This document shows, piece after piece, positions 1 to 11,001 of a stretch of 64,000 nt of DNA. The notes below the pieces were generated by a model. That model had not been told where the DNA came from. It ran no database searches and saw nothing but the letters and a program-made list of their open reading frames with translations. The translations under genes were made by a program, and so were the position numbers. This DNA comes from Plectrocnemia conspersa (lineage: Eukaryota > Arthropoda > Insecta > Trichoptera > Polycentropodidae). Numbering within the stretch: the stretch's first letter is position 1; each line of letters starts with the position of its first letter. The stretch lies in contig VTFK01000117.1 of the NCBI GenBank assembly GCA_009617715.1, positions 186,001 to 250,000 on the forward strand. Direction: 5' to 3'.

Positions 1-544
1 TGTAAAATGAAGGATGTGGTAATGATTTATTATCTAAAAAGACAGAAATTACGCACACAAGTATATTATTACATCGGTCATTATAAACCTTATCGATCTA
101 GAAGTTTTATTTAAATATAATTTTAAAACCTAATTCAGAATTCAATATTTAAAGTTAAGCTTTTGATAAAAGACAAACTAGCTCGGTGTTTAACTAAAGC
201 CCTCCATATTTACTTTATATAATAATGTCTATCTCTGCTCTTATATTAGTTACATATACAAGCCGAGATGAGCGAAGGAGATCTATATCCAATCTATGAC
301 GTTTTACGTGATTTTGAACAATGGCTAGCTATTTGACTATAAAATTAAGTCTTCGAAAATATTAAATTATTTATCAAAGACAGCACAAAGGGAATATTTA
401 TATGCATCTAGATTTTTTTTATTTTTGTGACAGAAATCTTCTTATACAGTATAATTTATACATTACGATGTCTTATTTGCCGTTTGCTATTCGCATTAGA
501 TGCTGCTCTCTCAAGATTGTACTGTTCGGAGGATGCAACTCAGG
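1..544. other. AT-rich stretch, no gene seen
   Basis: No coding signal is visible in either strand. The short frames that reach into it run on into the following (TA)n tract and are chance frames. Confidence 0.6.
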
Positions 545-593
545 AATATATATATATATATATAGATATATATATAGGATATAATATATATAT

Positions 594-630
<37 letters not shown>

Positions 631-632
631 GA
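545..632. repeat. (TA)n microsatellite, interrupted
   Basis: Almost pure TA dinucleotide repeat with a few interruptions (AGA, GGAT, AAA). The tyrosine/isoleucine-rich frames that cross it on both strands are repeat artefacts. An ATG followed by a good donor sequence lies just after it (CAG|GTAAGC at 653), but no convincing exon can be built there. Confidence 0.95.
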
Positions 633-879
633 TATGGCTGAATATTATTCAGGTAAGCATAACTAGATAAGAACTTGAGCATTATGCTATTCATAAAATA
701 TGCCAAACCGTCTCAATGGCCCATTTAATATCTATAAATAGCACTTCGTTGCTTTTTTTTGTTGATTCGCATTAGGTTGAAACCTTATGATGTTTATTTT
801 AAGTTCTCTCAGTCGTTGTGTTAATCGGAATTAAATCGAACCGTGCAACTTTGACAAAATTTAATTAACACGTACCAAG

Positions 880-1200
880 TTAGGCTGGTAGCTAATCGAA
901 CGCCCCTCAGACGGCGCTAATTAAACGCCGCGGCGAATTTCGCGTGTGCCCAGGTGAAAGTTTCACCTGTCGCCTCACAAAGCTCGGTTACAGTTCAACG
1001 GCTTTGACTACTGCGAGCCTGTTTGTGTGTTGTCGCGTGATAAACGCGGTTAGCACGCGAGCGCTTACTTTCGCCGAAATGCTCGGATTTTATTCGCTCC
1101 TCTAATTCAGAGTTGTGTAATGGTCTAGCGGGTTGTCCATTAACCGCTTATGCGACGGAGAGTTAAGTTTTAACTAGAGTCGCGCGAGTTCTAGGGTTTA
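880..1200. other. GC-richer island with an exact palindrome
   Basis: The composition is clearly higher in GC than the flanks, with many CpG and a CGCCGCGGCG block. It holds the 19-bp palindrome at 951-969. No long frame or recognisable protein is seen. A regulatory or conserved non-coding role is an inference from composition only. Confidence 0.5.
951..969. repeat. 19-bp palindrome CAGGTGAAAGTTTCACCTG
   Basis: Nine-base arms CAGGTGAAA and TTTCACCTG around one G. Each arm carries an E-box of the CAGGTG type, also close to a T-box half-site. A dimeric transcription-factor site is possible but not shown. Confidence 0.85.
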
Positions 1201-1709
1201 ACGTAAAATGGTTCTAAGATCCATACTTCAGTCATCGGTTACTACTCATGTACTGCTTTAAACGTATTATAGTAAATTTACTAATACTTTATAACCACGT
1301 ACATTTGATTTAAAAGAGTAATAGTATGATAAATTTAGATAAATGCTAAAACCCTTTACGGCTAACTAGTTATTTTTTCAAGTAAGTTAGCTTAAGAAAT
1401 CTATATTCACTCATAAAGCTATGAACATAGATTTTGGAGCTTGATATTTAAATATTGAGTATACGTTATACACATACTACCTAAATTCTGCGTGTAATTC
1501 GCCTAATAAACAATTTAGGTATATTTTAAATATAACAATCTAATACCAGTTAAATTATGAGTTAGATTCTTGCCAATGAATTTTCATAATCTCATTATGA
1601 GATCATGAAAATTTCTTGTCTTAAGTTAATGCACTATTTTTACTCAAAAAGCATTTTTTTGCAATGTCTAGCCTTGTAGAAAACTGTTTAGTAATTGCTA
1701 TGTTTTTTT

Positions 1710-1842
1710 AATTTTCGGAATCCGTAGAACATTTGCTTCAATTTGAGCAGGACGTGGTCTTCCGGTTCGCCGCAAAATGCTCACCATTCCTTGCTGCTGA
1801 AAACGTGCCACTAAGCGACGAATCATAGATTCAGATGGCAGA
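1710..1842 (-). pseudogene. Helix-turn-helix fragment of a Tc1/mariner-type transposase
   Basis: The minus strand reads PSESMIRRLVARFQQQG, then a linker and RRTGRPRPAQIEANV. This is the second half of the DNA-binding helix-turn-helix region with the GRPR linker found in IS630/Tc1/mariner-related transposases and in the DUF4817 domain of insect transposon proteins. A TGA lies just upstream of this stretch and no catalytic DDE/D part is seen, so it is a scrap. The unrecognised 114-codon frame just upstream on the same strand (1880-2224) could belong to the same insertion. Confidence 0.6.
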
Positions 1843-1879
1843 TTTCACACATGAACATGACGAAGAGAAGCTCATTGTG

Positions 1880-2224
1880 TTACTGAACGACGTTGTGATG
1901 TTCAGAATACAAATCGCCATGTTCAAAATAAAAATAATTTTGCATCGCTGAAGGTTGGTATAATAAATAATCTATTGAGAGATTATCGAGACTGAAAATA
2001 TAATCAAGAATTAAAATTCCTCTGCATGTTCCTGGTGGGCAATTAAATTCAAATGCAGAGATGCGACTATTAGTGCGGTCGTTTCGGAGACAGTCGAAAT
2101 TGATGGCATCTTTACGGCTGACGAGTAGCAAGTTCGGAATTTCAATTATTGAATTTCGTAATCGAGTGGAAGACATAGTGTGATGGCGCATTACTGTGTT
2201 GCAGTCCTTAAATAACAAATGCAC
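1880..2224 (-). CDS. Hypothetical 114-codon frame, unrecognised
   Basis: The frame starts with ATG on the minus strand and ends at a stop 114 codons later. Its codons are more balanced than those of the AT-rich flanks, with Cys, Pro and His spread along it, so it may be coding or formerly coding. I do not recognise a family. It lies just upstream, on the same strand, of a transposase helix-turn-helix scrap, which makes a decayed mobile-element origin the most likely explanation. A chance frame is not excluded. Confidence 0.25.
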   Translation of the reverse strand: MHLLFKDCNTVMRHHTMSSTRLRNSIIEIPNLLLVSRKDAINFDCLRNDRTNSRISAFEFNCPPGTCRGILILDYIFSLDNLSIDYLLYQPSAMQNYFYFEHGDLYSEHHNVVQ

Positions 2225-2479
2225 TTATGGTATGCTATTTCATTGCTATATTCACATCAATCGCCTTAGTTTTATATCCTAAAGCGATAAAATGCAGTGA
2301 ATTTGTATTTCATACAAAGATATTTTTCTTAAGCAATGCCAATATTCGAAAAATTTTAGATAACATTTGTGTCATTGACAATGGGACAGAAAATTCACAA
2401 TGAACCATACATACTGTAAGCGAAAAAAAATGCTACGTATAAAACATAAAACAACAATATAATTATATCTGTAACAAAG

Positions 2480-3675
2480 TATGGGTTGATGCAAAAGTTT
2501 TGCCGTTTTTTTATGATCCTAGCAAAAAATTATTTTCTCGGAACTGTTGATAATATCTGTTTTCAAATTGTCCTTTTGTATAAGGTATACTTTTTCTTTA
2601 TTTTCTATTCAGTTTTGGTCTAGCCAGCGCAGCGTACAGTAAAAAACCCTTATATTTTTTTTAAAATGTCGGTCGATAAAGTGCATTTAAATCATTGTGT
2701 ACTGTATAAATATCGTAAAGGCAATACTGCGACTGTGGCAAACAAAAGTATTTGCCTTTTATAAGGAGAAGATGCCCTCAAAGTTAAACAGATACAAAGT
2801 GGTTTACAAAATTCCGATCTGGTGATTTTTCATTGATTGATAAACCACTGACTAAAAGTCATAATTTCAAAACACTAGAAAGATCGCGGTAAAGATGGAA
2901 GTCAACCAGCATTTGCATTGTATAGGAATTGTTTCGCAATACGACGTTTGGACTTCTTATCAATTGTCAGCTGTCAATTAATTGTACCGTGTTTCAATAT
3001 GTGTTGCTTTGAATGCGAGACAAAAGCACGACCCTGTTTTGCATCGATTGGTGACTGAAGATGAGAAATAGGTAGTGTACAATAACGTAACACGGAGAAG
3101 ATATTGAAGTTTATCTGGACAAGCCAATGAACAACTTCGAAGGTCAAAATTCATAAAAAAGTAATGCTTTGTGTTTGGTGGGATTGCAAGGGTATTGTGA
3201 ATTTCAAACTCTTAAAACGTAATCAGACAAATACAGGGAAACGATAGTGTTATATATTGACAAAATAAACTTCTCCCTTAAAAAGTATAGACTAGAATTG
3301 GTAAACATGACGATAAAGCGCGACTACATGTGGCGATGATAACCCAACATATGCTAAATTAAATAAATTGAGATGTAATAAACCATTCACTATAATTCTC
3401 AGACCTTTCTCTTTTCGATTATCATTTATTCAGATCACTACAAAAAATTTTAAATGGTAAGAATTTTTATTTATTAGAGCAGGTAAAACATCCCTTAATG
3501 CATTGTTAGCATTAAAGTCAACGAAATTTTACTTCAATGGTATTAATAAGTTGATAGAAAGGTATGATATAAGAAAATTTTATAAGAACAGATGATTAAA
3601 TCAATAAAAAAAGTTTAAAATATAAATAAATTAATGCATATAAAAAATAAGTCAAAATTTTTAAATCAACCCATA
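2480..3675 (+). mobile_element. Mariner element with both ITRs, inactive
   Basis: The left end is TA followed by TGGGTTGATGCAAAAGTTTTG. The right end is the inverted, slightly diverged partner (GTCAAAATTTTTAAATCAACCCA followed by TA, given here as two arms of one ITR). Both are flanked by the TA target dinucleotide at 2480-2481 and 3674-3675, as expected for mariner. The internal 1.19 kb holds a broken transposase (2666 to about 3590). The length is close to that of a full-size mariner, so this is a complete insertion that has decayed in place. Confidence 0.9.
2666..3590 (+). pseudogene. Mariner transposase pseudogene
   Basis: Starts at ATG 2666 (MSVDKVHLNHCVLYKYRKG), matching the N-terminal helix-turn-helix region of mariner transposases. 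Recognisable family blocks follow in order: GEDALKV (near 2768), VTEDEK (position of the first catalytic-D region, stop codon right after it), KVMLCVWWDCKGIVNF (near 3160), LDKLN..LKKYRLELVN, a degraded DDN, and FYFNGINKLIERYD near the C-terminus. The blocks lie in more than one frame and several stops interrupt them, so no protein can be made. The closest look is to irritans/mauritiana-type mariners, judged from memory of the family. Confidence 0.88.
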
Positions 3676-4959
3676 ATAATGTTTTTAATTCTGGACGATA
3701 AAAATATTACTATTTGCTTATTGTAAATATATTTTTTACCTTTTTATGATTTTCAATGTAAATATTATTTTTTAAATGATATAACATTTTTACTAATATT
3801 ATTCGTTTTTTGGTAAAAAAAATCCTCATAACTGTTTGCTTAATTAGAATTTTTATTTTAATATCAAATATCAAATCATATTTTATTAAATATTTATAGT
3901 ATATTTTATAACTGATTTAGATAATTAATAAATAATTATTAAGAAATGTTAAAAAATTGTTTACAAAGAGCAATGAAATCAATTTCTTGAGTTAAATAAT
4001 AAAGCCAGTTGAAGCACGAACGTTTCACTAAATTGATAAGATAATTCTAACAGACAGAGAAAACCATTTATCCAATTGAGTTTATGAATTTATGTGGAAT
4101 ATTAAAGTACAAACCAATTACTAGGATTGGTAGCTATTGTACTGCCATTATGTTGCTGGGGAATTTGAATTTACCTAAACTGTGTATTTTCCTACTGTTT
4201 CTATGGACTAAACTTTTTTAGTAAATTCTAATAATATTGTTATTTAGAAATCCTTTAAACCCTTCTTTGTTTTGCTATTACCAATATAAAAAAAAAATAA
4301 ACAAATATGTCAGAAATTTGTTGAGGTGACAAATTAAATATTTTCTCATTTGATAATAAAAATAATATTAGTTCACGCATTTAAGTAGTAGAAAAACGTT
4401 AAAGCTAAAATGAAACTATTAAGATAACAAAACCACAAACACTACATACAAACAAGCAAACTTCGTTTCGCTATATGTAGATGATGTGTTGAGAAAAAAG
4501 TCGTAAACGAACGCTATGAAATTCGAGCCTCGCAAATTGTATTGGTGAAAAAAAATTGTTTCCGTAAATAATCAAACGCTTTTTCTATCGACGCGCAGGA
4601 AATTGAACATGTCAACTGTGTATATTGGAGCGAGTGTGTTTTTTTTTCGAATACATTGGAAAAATATTCGATGCGAAATAGATCTGGGGTATGATCGTAC
4701 CCAGTTTGGAATTTTAACATTTATACCTTCACGAACAAATAAATTTTGCATTGGAAGCGTTGTTACAGTTAAAATATTTATTGTATGTTTTTTGTTACAA
4801 AAAATACCACAAAAATACAAATAACAGTGATCATGAAAAAGCGTATCTGGAAAATTAAAAAACTCCATTTGCGAAGTAGACTATTATGTAGTTAAATCAG
4901 AATTATTTAACATATATATTTTATATAAATAAGATAGTGTATAAGAAACTATATTATTA
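3676..4959. other. AT-rich filler with overlapping chance frames
   Basis: Homopolymer-rich AT sequence. Between 4514 and 4868 frames of 68-98 codons exist on both strands over the same bases. They have no recognisable motif and overlap each other, so I do not call a gene. Confidence 0.55.
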
Positions 4960-5230
4960 TATACAATACATATACTCTAATTTACGATACGTTTTCGCCG
5001 CAATTTGCCAATTCTCCGCTCTACGCCGGTTGATTCAAAGACCACCACGTTTTGCGTAAACACACTGAGCTGATCGTGTTTTTGCAGCCTCTGTAACGAT
5101 AATATTTCCATTGTATGTTATTGAATCCCAAAATTTCAATGACAATCCCGGCATCCAACGGCGACAATGCTGGGATTCGCTTATCGTAGCACGCGTAATT
5201 TCCTCAGGTGCTACGACCGCTTAACCATTA
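4960..5230. other. GC-richer island
   Basis: CpG-containing stretch with a good splice-acceptor-like sequence (TTTTTGCAG at about 5080) but no matching in-frame exon. Minus-strand translation gives Trp/Cys-containing peptides that I could not match to a family. Confidence 0.4.
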
Positions 5231-5949
5231 AATTTATTTGCATAATTCATAGTGAACTTTATAGATATCTCCATATTATTTATAATTATAAAATGAATAA
5301 TATAATTTAATATTAATACTCTCAAATGTTACTGATATGACTGTGCTAATGAGATACATGTCGTCAGAGTAACACTACATATAAATATGCCACATTATAG
5401 TACCCTAAGCTTTTGCGGAAAATTTAATTATCCCCTAAGAACTGTTTTAATCCTAATTTTTAAACGCTATAAAAATATATTTTGCTGTCTTCTAGGTATT
5501 GTATAGACTGTAACGATACTTGTTCGGTAACAACCTACTAAAATAAATGCATGAAAAATTATTTATCTTATTACAAATCCTTTGCTTTCTAATTGCTTTT
5601 TTATACTTAAGAATTTTAATATTCAGTTAATGTGTACATTAAAAAGTACAAAAACAACATTAAGAAATAGTTAAATCAGATAAAATATATACAAGAATAA
5701 TATATGGTGTAGAATATATTTTTTATAAATATATAAGTAAAAGCTATTTCTGAATTTAAAATATATTTCAGATGATCAGGAAATTTTTTAATCATTCTGA
5801 ATAAACTTAATGTATATATTATTGTTTTAAATGCAGTATTAAATAGTATCAGAATTATTATTGTTAATATGAATATTATATACTTTGTTTTCTTAATAAA
5901 TATTGGTTTTATGGCCGCAATAGCGGCAAACAATTTAGAGCGAAGATCC

Positions 5950-6600
5950 AAAATACGTTTATTAAATTTAAGCTGTAAGCTGTAAGCCTATGTATTAAAC
6001 GCCTGTTTTCAATTTTACGTTACTGACAGTGCTTACAAAAATTGTTTACGTGTTCTAAATATGATTGCTTCCGTCATAATTTGGTTGATTTTGATTTTCC
6101 TCTCAAAAAAATTATTAAATAATTTAAAAGATTTTTGTAATATATTCGCAATTGGTTTAGAACTGTCAGTACTTGCTAATATAGCTGTATCGTCAGCGTA
6201 CATAGATAAACGTGTATTTTTTAATTTTGTAATATCGTTCGTATATCAAATAAGGAAAAAAAAACCCCAGCTGGATTTTACGCAGTACCGAGGGAAAATT
6301 ATTTATTAAAACAACATAGCTTATACTTTACAGGTATATACGTATTAAGCGTAGTTGATAGTCGCAGGTTTTTAATTTTTGTATAGTTCATAAATCAAAC
6401 TGTCATCCCATACCGTATCAAAAGATTAATCTATATTTAACAATAAAAGGCCTGTACTCTTATTCATATTAAAATTAGCAAATATATGCTTCGTCAAAAT
6501 ATTAGGTTTATTTGTTAAGGAGCGATTTTCGTAAAGGCAATCTGTTAATAATTTTATTTCTTTAAGATTTTTTTTAACGCATATTGATTATTTTATCAAA
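5950..6600 (-). pseudogene. Jockey-like non-LTR reverse transcriptase, 3' part
   Basis: The minus strand carries the core of a reverse transcriptase in broken frames. There is an STGLLLLNID block with SFDTVWDDSLIYEL (motif with the first catalytic Asp region), a degraded GVPQGS-like region, YTNDI-like residues, and MYADDTAILA with the YADD box at 6189-6200. After this comes a stretch ending INQIMTEAI. Stops and frameshifts are frequent. A further minus-strand frame at 5676-5951 (KLFAAIAAIKPIF..KTIIYT) may be the continuing thumb region. The order on the minus strand is normal, so this is the 3' half of an element whose 5' part is missing at this side. Confidence 0.75.
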
Positions 6601-7263
6601 TGTTGAACTAGATGACGGTGATAATCTGATAAAGCAAGTTCTGTTATATACAATAATTAAAACATGTATTATTTTTGCTACATGTGTCATTACATTAATT
6701 TATTTTATAATATTAGACGAAAAAACATGCATTATAAAAAATAAAAATCAAATATTAAAATGTAGTGCAAGAAGTAATCTAATAAATCATAAAAAATAAA
6801 AGCTTATATAAATATTTTAAAATAATATTTCCAAATTTTTAAGTTGAAAAAATTATAAGCTTTATCTTAAAAAAAAGTTTAACATTTTATTTTAATAGCT
6901 TAACGCTCGTGGATTCATATACGAGTCTTGAAAGAACATGTTTAGAAGCTGTGGACTCATGCCGTGAGTTCTGCGTCATGCGTTTTTTTTTATAAAAAAA
7001 ATACTGGGATACTATCAAGTTTGCTTCTACATAATAATGAAAGATAATAGTATATATTTCTACCTACTAATAAATTTGATTTTACTACATCCCATTGCTA
7101 CGCAATGCAATAGGTGGTCGTCCTTTTTGGGTATGGCACAATTTTTTTTATAAAATGTTTAAACCATATTTATTTCTTTAATCTAAAAAATAGAATTTCC
7201 TGTCAAAACTGTAGCTAGGTAAACATAACATCAACATAATCAAAAGAAATCGAAACAATAGCG
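6601..7263. other. AT-rich spacer between two facing RT pieces
   Basis: Contains a 71-codon + strand frame at 6584-6799 without recognisable motif. It could be decayed retrotransposon sequence, given the RT pieces on both sides, but I see no conserved block. Confidence 0.4.
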
Positions 7264-7640
7264 GTTGATAGCACATCAATTAACAAACATTTTCCATCTG
7301 AAATTCTATTCAAAAACTAAATTGCAAAATTAAAAAGTAAAAACATTACGGTTTATGTAGATAAATTAGATATCACAGTAATGAAAGAACTTCTAAAAAA
7401 TAGCATCCATTATCTTACTAACATTTTTAGGGGGTGTTTGTTAATTTGCTATTTCCTCACCATTTGGAAAACCGCAATGATTAACAAATTAAGAAATCAG
7501 AGGAAAAAATCTACAATTTAGATAAATTGGCGTCGTATTAGTTTATTGCCGTCATTAAGTAAAATATTTGAAAAAAACTAAATTGCGTTTTAAAGAATCT
7601 TTAAGGAATAAAATCATGAACAAATAAATAAGTTTTTTTC
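7264..7640 (+). pseudogene. Jockey-like RT N-terminal fragment
   Basis: One + strand frame contains FPSEILFKN, then stop, IAKLKSKNITVYVDKLD, MKELLKNSIHYLTNIF (ATG at 7381), CYFLTIWKTAMI, then stop, and INWRRISLLPSLSKIFEKN with a final stop at 7579. This is the familiar series before the catalytic core of jockey-clade RTs (KxPGxD, WKxA, NYRPISLLPxLSKIFEK), with family residues replaced at several points. The part of RT present here lies upstream of the part found on the opposite strand at 5950-6600. Confidence 0.75.
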
Positions 7641-7939
7641 ATTTCTAATATTTCGTGTTAATTGAAAATGGTTGCAATGGTTACAAACCAGTTCCATTTA
7701 ATTTAATAATATCTATGATTAAATGCTGATATGAATTTATAAACGATTTATGAAAAGTATACATTTATAATATAATATAATTTGCACTCACCAAATTTTT
7801 CAGCGTCCATTTTCTACGTACAACTGTCACAAGCACATTTATTTTTAAAATCACATTTATAAACTATACTATATTATTATTTATATTTATTTTTATTATT
7901 TACACTTTTTTTATTTATTTTAATATTTTTTTCAGTGAT

Positions 7940-8740
7940 ACCGATACGTATAAAAACATTATTGAAAAATAGTTTCACAATTTCTGCACATGTTTGGTGT
8001 ATCTATCCTTATTCCACGTGCAGAACAAAAACGACACTTTTTTTCACATATTTCACAGCACTTTTTATTTTTATTGGTTGATTATTTTTTAGCTTATCCG
8101 AAAGCCTTTCTGGTGGATCGACAGCACGTGGTTGAAACCGATGAAATGCCTTCAGATTTCACCTAATTCTGAATCCATCCTTATCCTCTCCATCCAGCCT
8201 CACTCAGAAGAAGATCTCTGAACTAAATTTTGCTGTTAGAATTTAGATATTGATAGACACGGAACGAATCAAACAACGCGCATTGAAATAAATGAAAAAA
8301 CTACATTTTTTTGTCTATTCAATTGTTTTTTAAAATATTAAATAACATATTCAGATTTTCGAATATTTATTATAGTCCAATAAATGTATGGCCGGTAGTT
8401 CAGTTTTTTCTTGTTTCTTTCATCTGGCTGTTATAAAAAGTAGATATCATTCTGAAATCATCTTTTCTTATTTGTTTTTTAAATTTGAATAGGCGTTTCA
8501 CCTTTTCTATTATGCTTTATCTATAGGGATATTTATTTTATATTTTTAAGGGATTTTGTGAGTACCCTATTGATCCGGATTGTTTCACAAAGTCCTGTTT
8601 TCCGTAAAAATAAATATTTTGCAAGTGTAACGTTATTATAAAATTTGTCGTGTGAAGTATTACATTTTTTTATCTTTGTAGGATTCCTGAATTCATGGTG
8701 CTTCGTATACCTTAATAGATGAATTTTCAAAAGCTATGCA
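7940..8740 (-). pseudogene. piggyBac-type transposase remnant
   Basis: Minus-strand blocks in family order. DKFYNNVTLAKYLFLRKTGL with TIRINR and KSLKNIK (8533-8640) matches the DNFYTS..La..L..TGT.R.NR region. FRMISTFYNSQMKETRKK, spread over two frames, and NYRPYI..DYN (8350-8480) match the IST..N......RP..i.DYN region. At 7960-8150 lie PPERLSDKLKNNQ and KCCEICEKKCRFCSARG with CRNC, the cysteine-rich C-terminal finger. Frameshifts and stops interrupt it. Terminal repeats and TTAA ends were not identified. Confidence 0.75.
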
Positions 8741-8760
8741 TGACGGGCGTTTTACCCTTT

Positions 8761-10399
8761 TAGAACAATAAATATTGATTGTAAAATATATGTTATGTAG
8801 TAATATATTTGTATACAATTTTTTTTCATTATATAACGTAATTGTCCGACTCACAGAATTAGAAACACTAGTTAAATGACCTACTTGACAATATATTCAT
8901 GCGAAAGATCATTAGAAAGCTAAGTAATAATTTTAATAATATTTCTCTATTGGTTTACAAGTTTTAGGGATTATACTAAAAATTATTATTTGTCGTTATT
9001 CCGCGAAATTTCCTAGCCACCATGTAAAGTTCGGCAAAAAAACCCCGGGCGTTATGCTGTCAAAGGCTAAAAATTTGTAAAAATCTTTAAAGATATTAAC
9101 CTGTCTTTGAAGTTTAAAAACTTATACAATCCAGTAAATTTTTTTTTAAATAAATATTTAATTTGATATTCTTTGTAAATGTCTTTCATAGTTTTAAAAA
9201 AAAATATGTAAGAAGTTAAACTATTGTTGAAATAATATTTTTAGAATCAGTAAGAATAAATTGAAATTTTATTTATAATATAAATAAGCTTCAAAAATGT
9301 ATTTTCAGTGACTAAACTTTTTATGATATACCATCTGCCATTGGAGCGCAACGAGAAAACCACTTGTCATCCACATACGTTGTACCTTTGGACCCCCAAG
9401 AGTTAAAGTGGCGATTTTCTCTAGAGGCATCCATGCACATTATAATCGTTTGTTACGTTGCTCATTCATACTATGAAAAACTACAATTATATGCAGCTTT
9501 GCGCAATGTATTTTTAAAAAAAAGTTTTTATTATATTATACATACATACACATATAAAATAAATACAGCCTCTTGGTGCCGAAATGTAGTCAAACTAAAG
9601 TTATACGTTTTGAAATTATATAATCGAATTTTTATCAGTGTTATTTTACGGTACAAGTTGCATCACATCGAGCGTAGGCGTTGCTACGAAGCGTCGTAGC
9701 GATCGATGTGCGCAAATTTCGAAGGCAATGTTCGAATTATACGAGTGAAAGCTCCTTATTTATCGCCTCCTGTCTCGCAGAAAACGCGTCATAATCCACG
9801 AGAGCTCCTTTGATCAAAATATTATTTATGAGTTTGCAGAGGTGGGTTAAAAGGTGGTTTTATTGTGGTTTTCGTTTTTTAGGCATTTGAAACAATTTAT
9901 ATTCTGTTTCTTCATTTCAAATCATGAGAATATATTATTTTAATATTTTTGGCACTATTTGGTTGGTAAGATATAAATAAGAACAACCTTCTTAAGACAC
10001 TATATCAAATATGTAATATTTTTATATTTAAATATTAAAAATATATCATACAAAAAATGGAGACGATAACTTTGCCACTGAGAGAGCAAAAGTAAATTTT
10101 CTATTTTTTTTCTGTTGTCTAACTGGTTGCAATAAACTTTTAGTTAATTAGATAAAGCTACTAAAGATCTTAGATGCTCATACATTTACATATTTTATTA
10201 AATTAGCAATGATTACATGGTGATGACAATATGACGCCATAAAACAAAATTAATGAAGCAATAAAAAAATCTGCAAGCTCATTTATAAACAATTTTAATA
10301 ATGCACCTCACGCTTTAAACAAGTTCAATGAACTATATATCCGTCTTTTTGAGTTAATTACTATTTGAACTTCTGTTTGACGCTAAATAGTTAAAAGAA
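8761..10399. other. AT-rich filler with a small unrecognised frame
   Basis: Mostly AT-rich. From 9321 to 9440 the minus strand has a 39-codon ATG frame (MCMDASRENRHFNSWGSKG and on, ending CAPMADGIS). Its codon use is less AT-driven than the flanks, and the + strand is also open across the same bases. An 18-bp hairpin (GCTACGA, AGCG loop, TCGTAGC) sits at 9683-9700. No family is recognised. Confidence 0.4.
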
Positions 10400-10740
10400 G
10401 TGCCGCGGAACGGTTTCATTTCCGTTCAAGGAGTAAATTGCGTCCGCCTTAAACATCCGCCATACAATTTCATTCCGGCCGTCCGGCAACAATAATTCGC
10501 ACCAGATACATAAAACTGTCAAAACTTTTAGCCCAAGCTGAATTATCCTCGGACGCTATATCTTGCGACGGCAATTTCGGTCACACAACTGAGCCAATGC
10601 CGGAGCACTGAACTATTCCAGAACGAGGAGATGACATTAATACCGTTTAAATTCTGGTCATTACACTTCAAAGACTATGCGAGATATTGCCGTTATCTAG
10701 GCGCGTTCTTAAATTTAGGTCCAGCGTGGTCATTTGGATC
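10400..10740. other. GC-richer island
   Basis: CpG-containing single-copy-looking DNA without an open frame of note. Nothing recognisable. Confidence 0.4.
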
Positions 10741-11001
10741 GTTACTTTGTCGTGTGAAGTATTATTTGTAACGTTGCTATGTTTTCTTATTGTATTGTTA
10801 TACTCGTTAGTATTTTCTCTCTTAAGACGAGCCAAGTAAATATAATATTATTTATTTAAATTTTCTACTAGATCTAGTTGATCAAGAATGTTATTTATCT
10901 TTAGCGAAATATGTCTATAGAACTAAGAGGGTATTTATACCGTTCACTATTGTACACACATAATAAATAACTGTTGTTCTTTTATAAGTATACGTTGGAA
11001 A

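Noticed and set aside
632..652. 21-nt exon before GTAAGC
   Set aside because: The acceptor would be the TA repeat itself, and the phase used by the other exons is closed by TGA.
402..706. Overlapping 60-79 codon frames near the first microsatellite
   Set aside because: They read through (TA)n as Tyr/Ile runs on both strands and have no other content.
4990..5220. Possible FLYWCH-type zinc-finger scrap on the minus strand
   Set aside because: WKYYRYRGCK looked similar, but the Cys/His spacing and the flanking conserved residues are absent.
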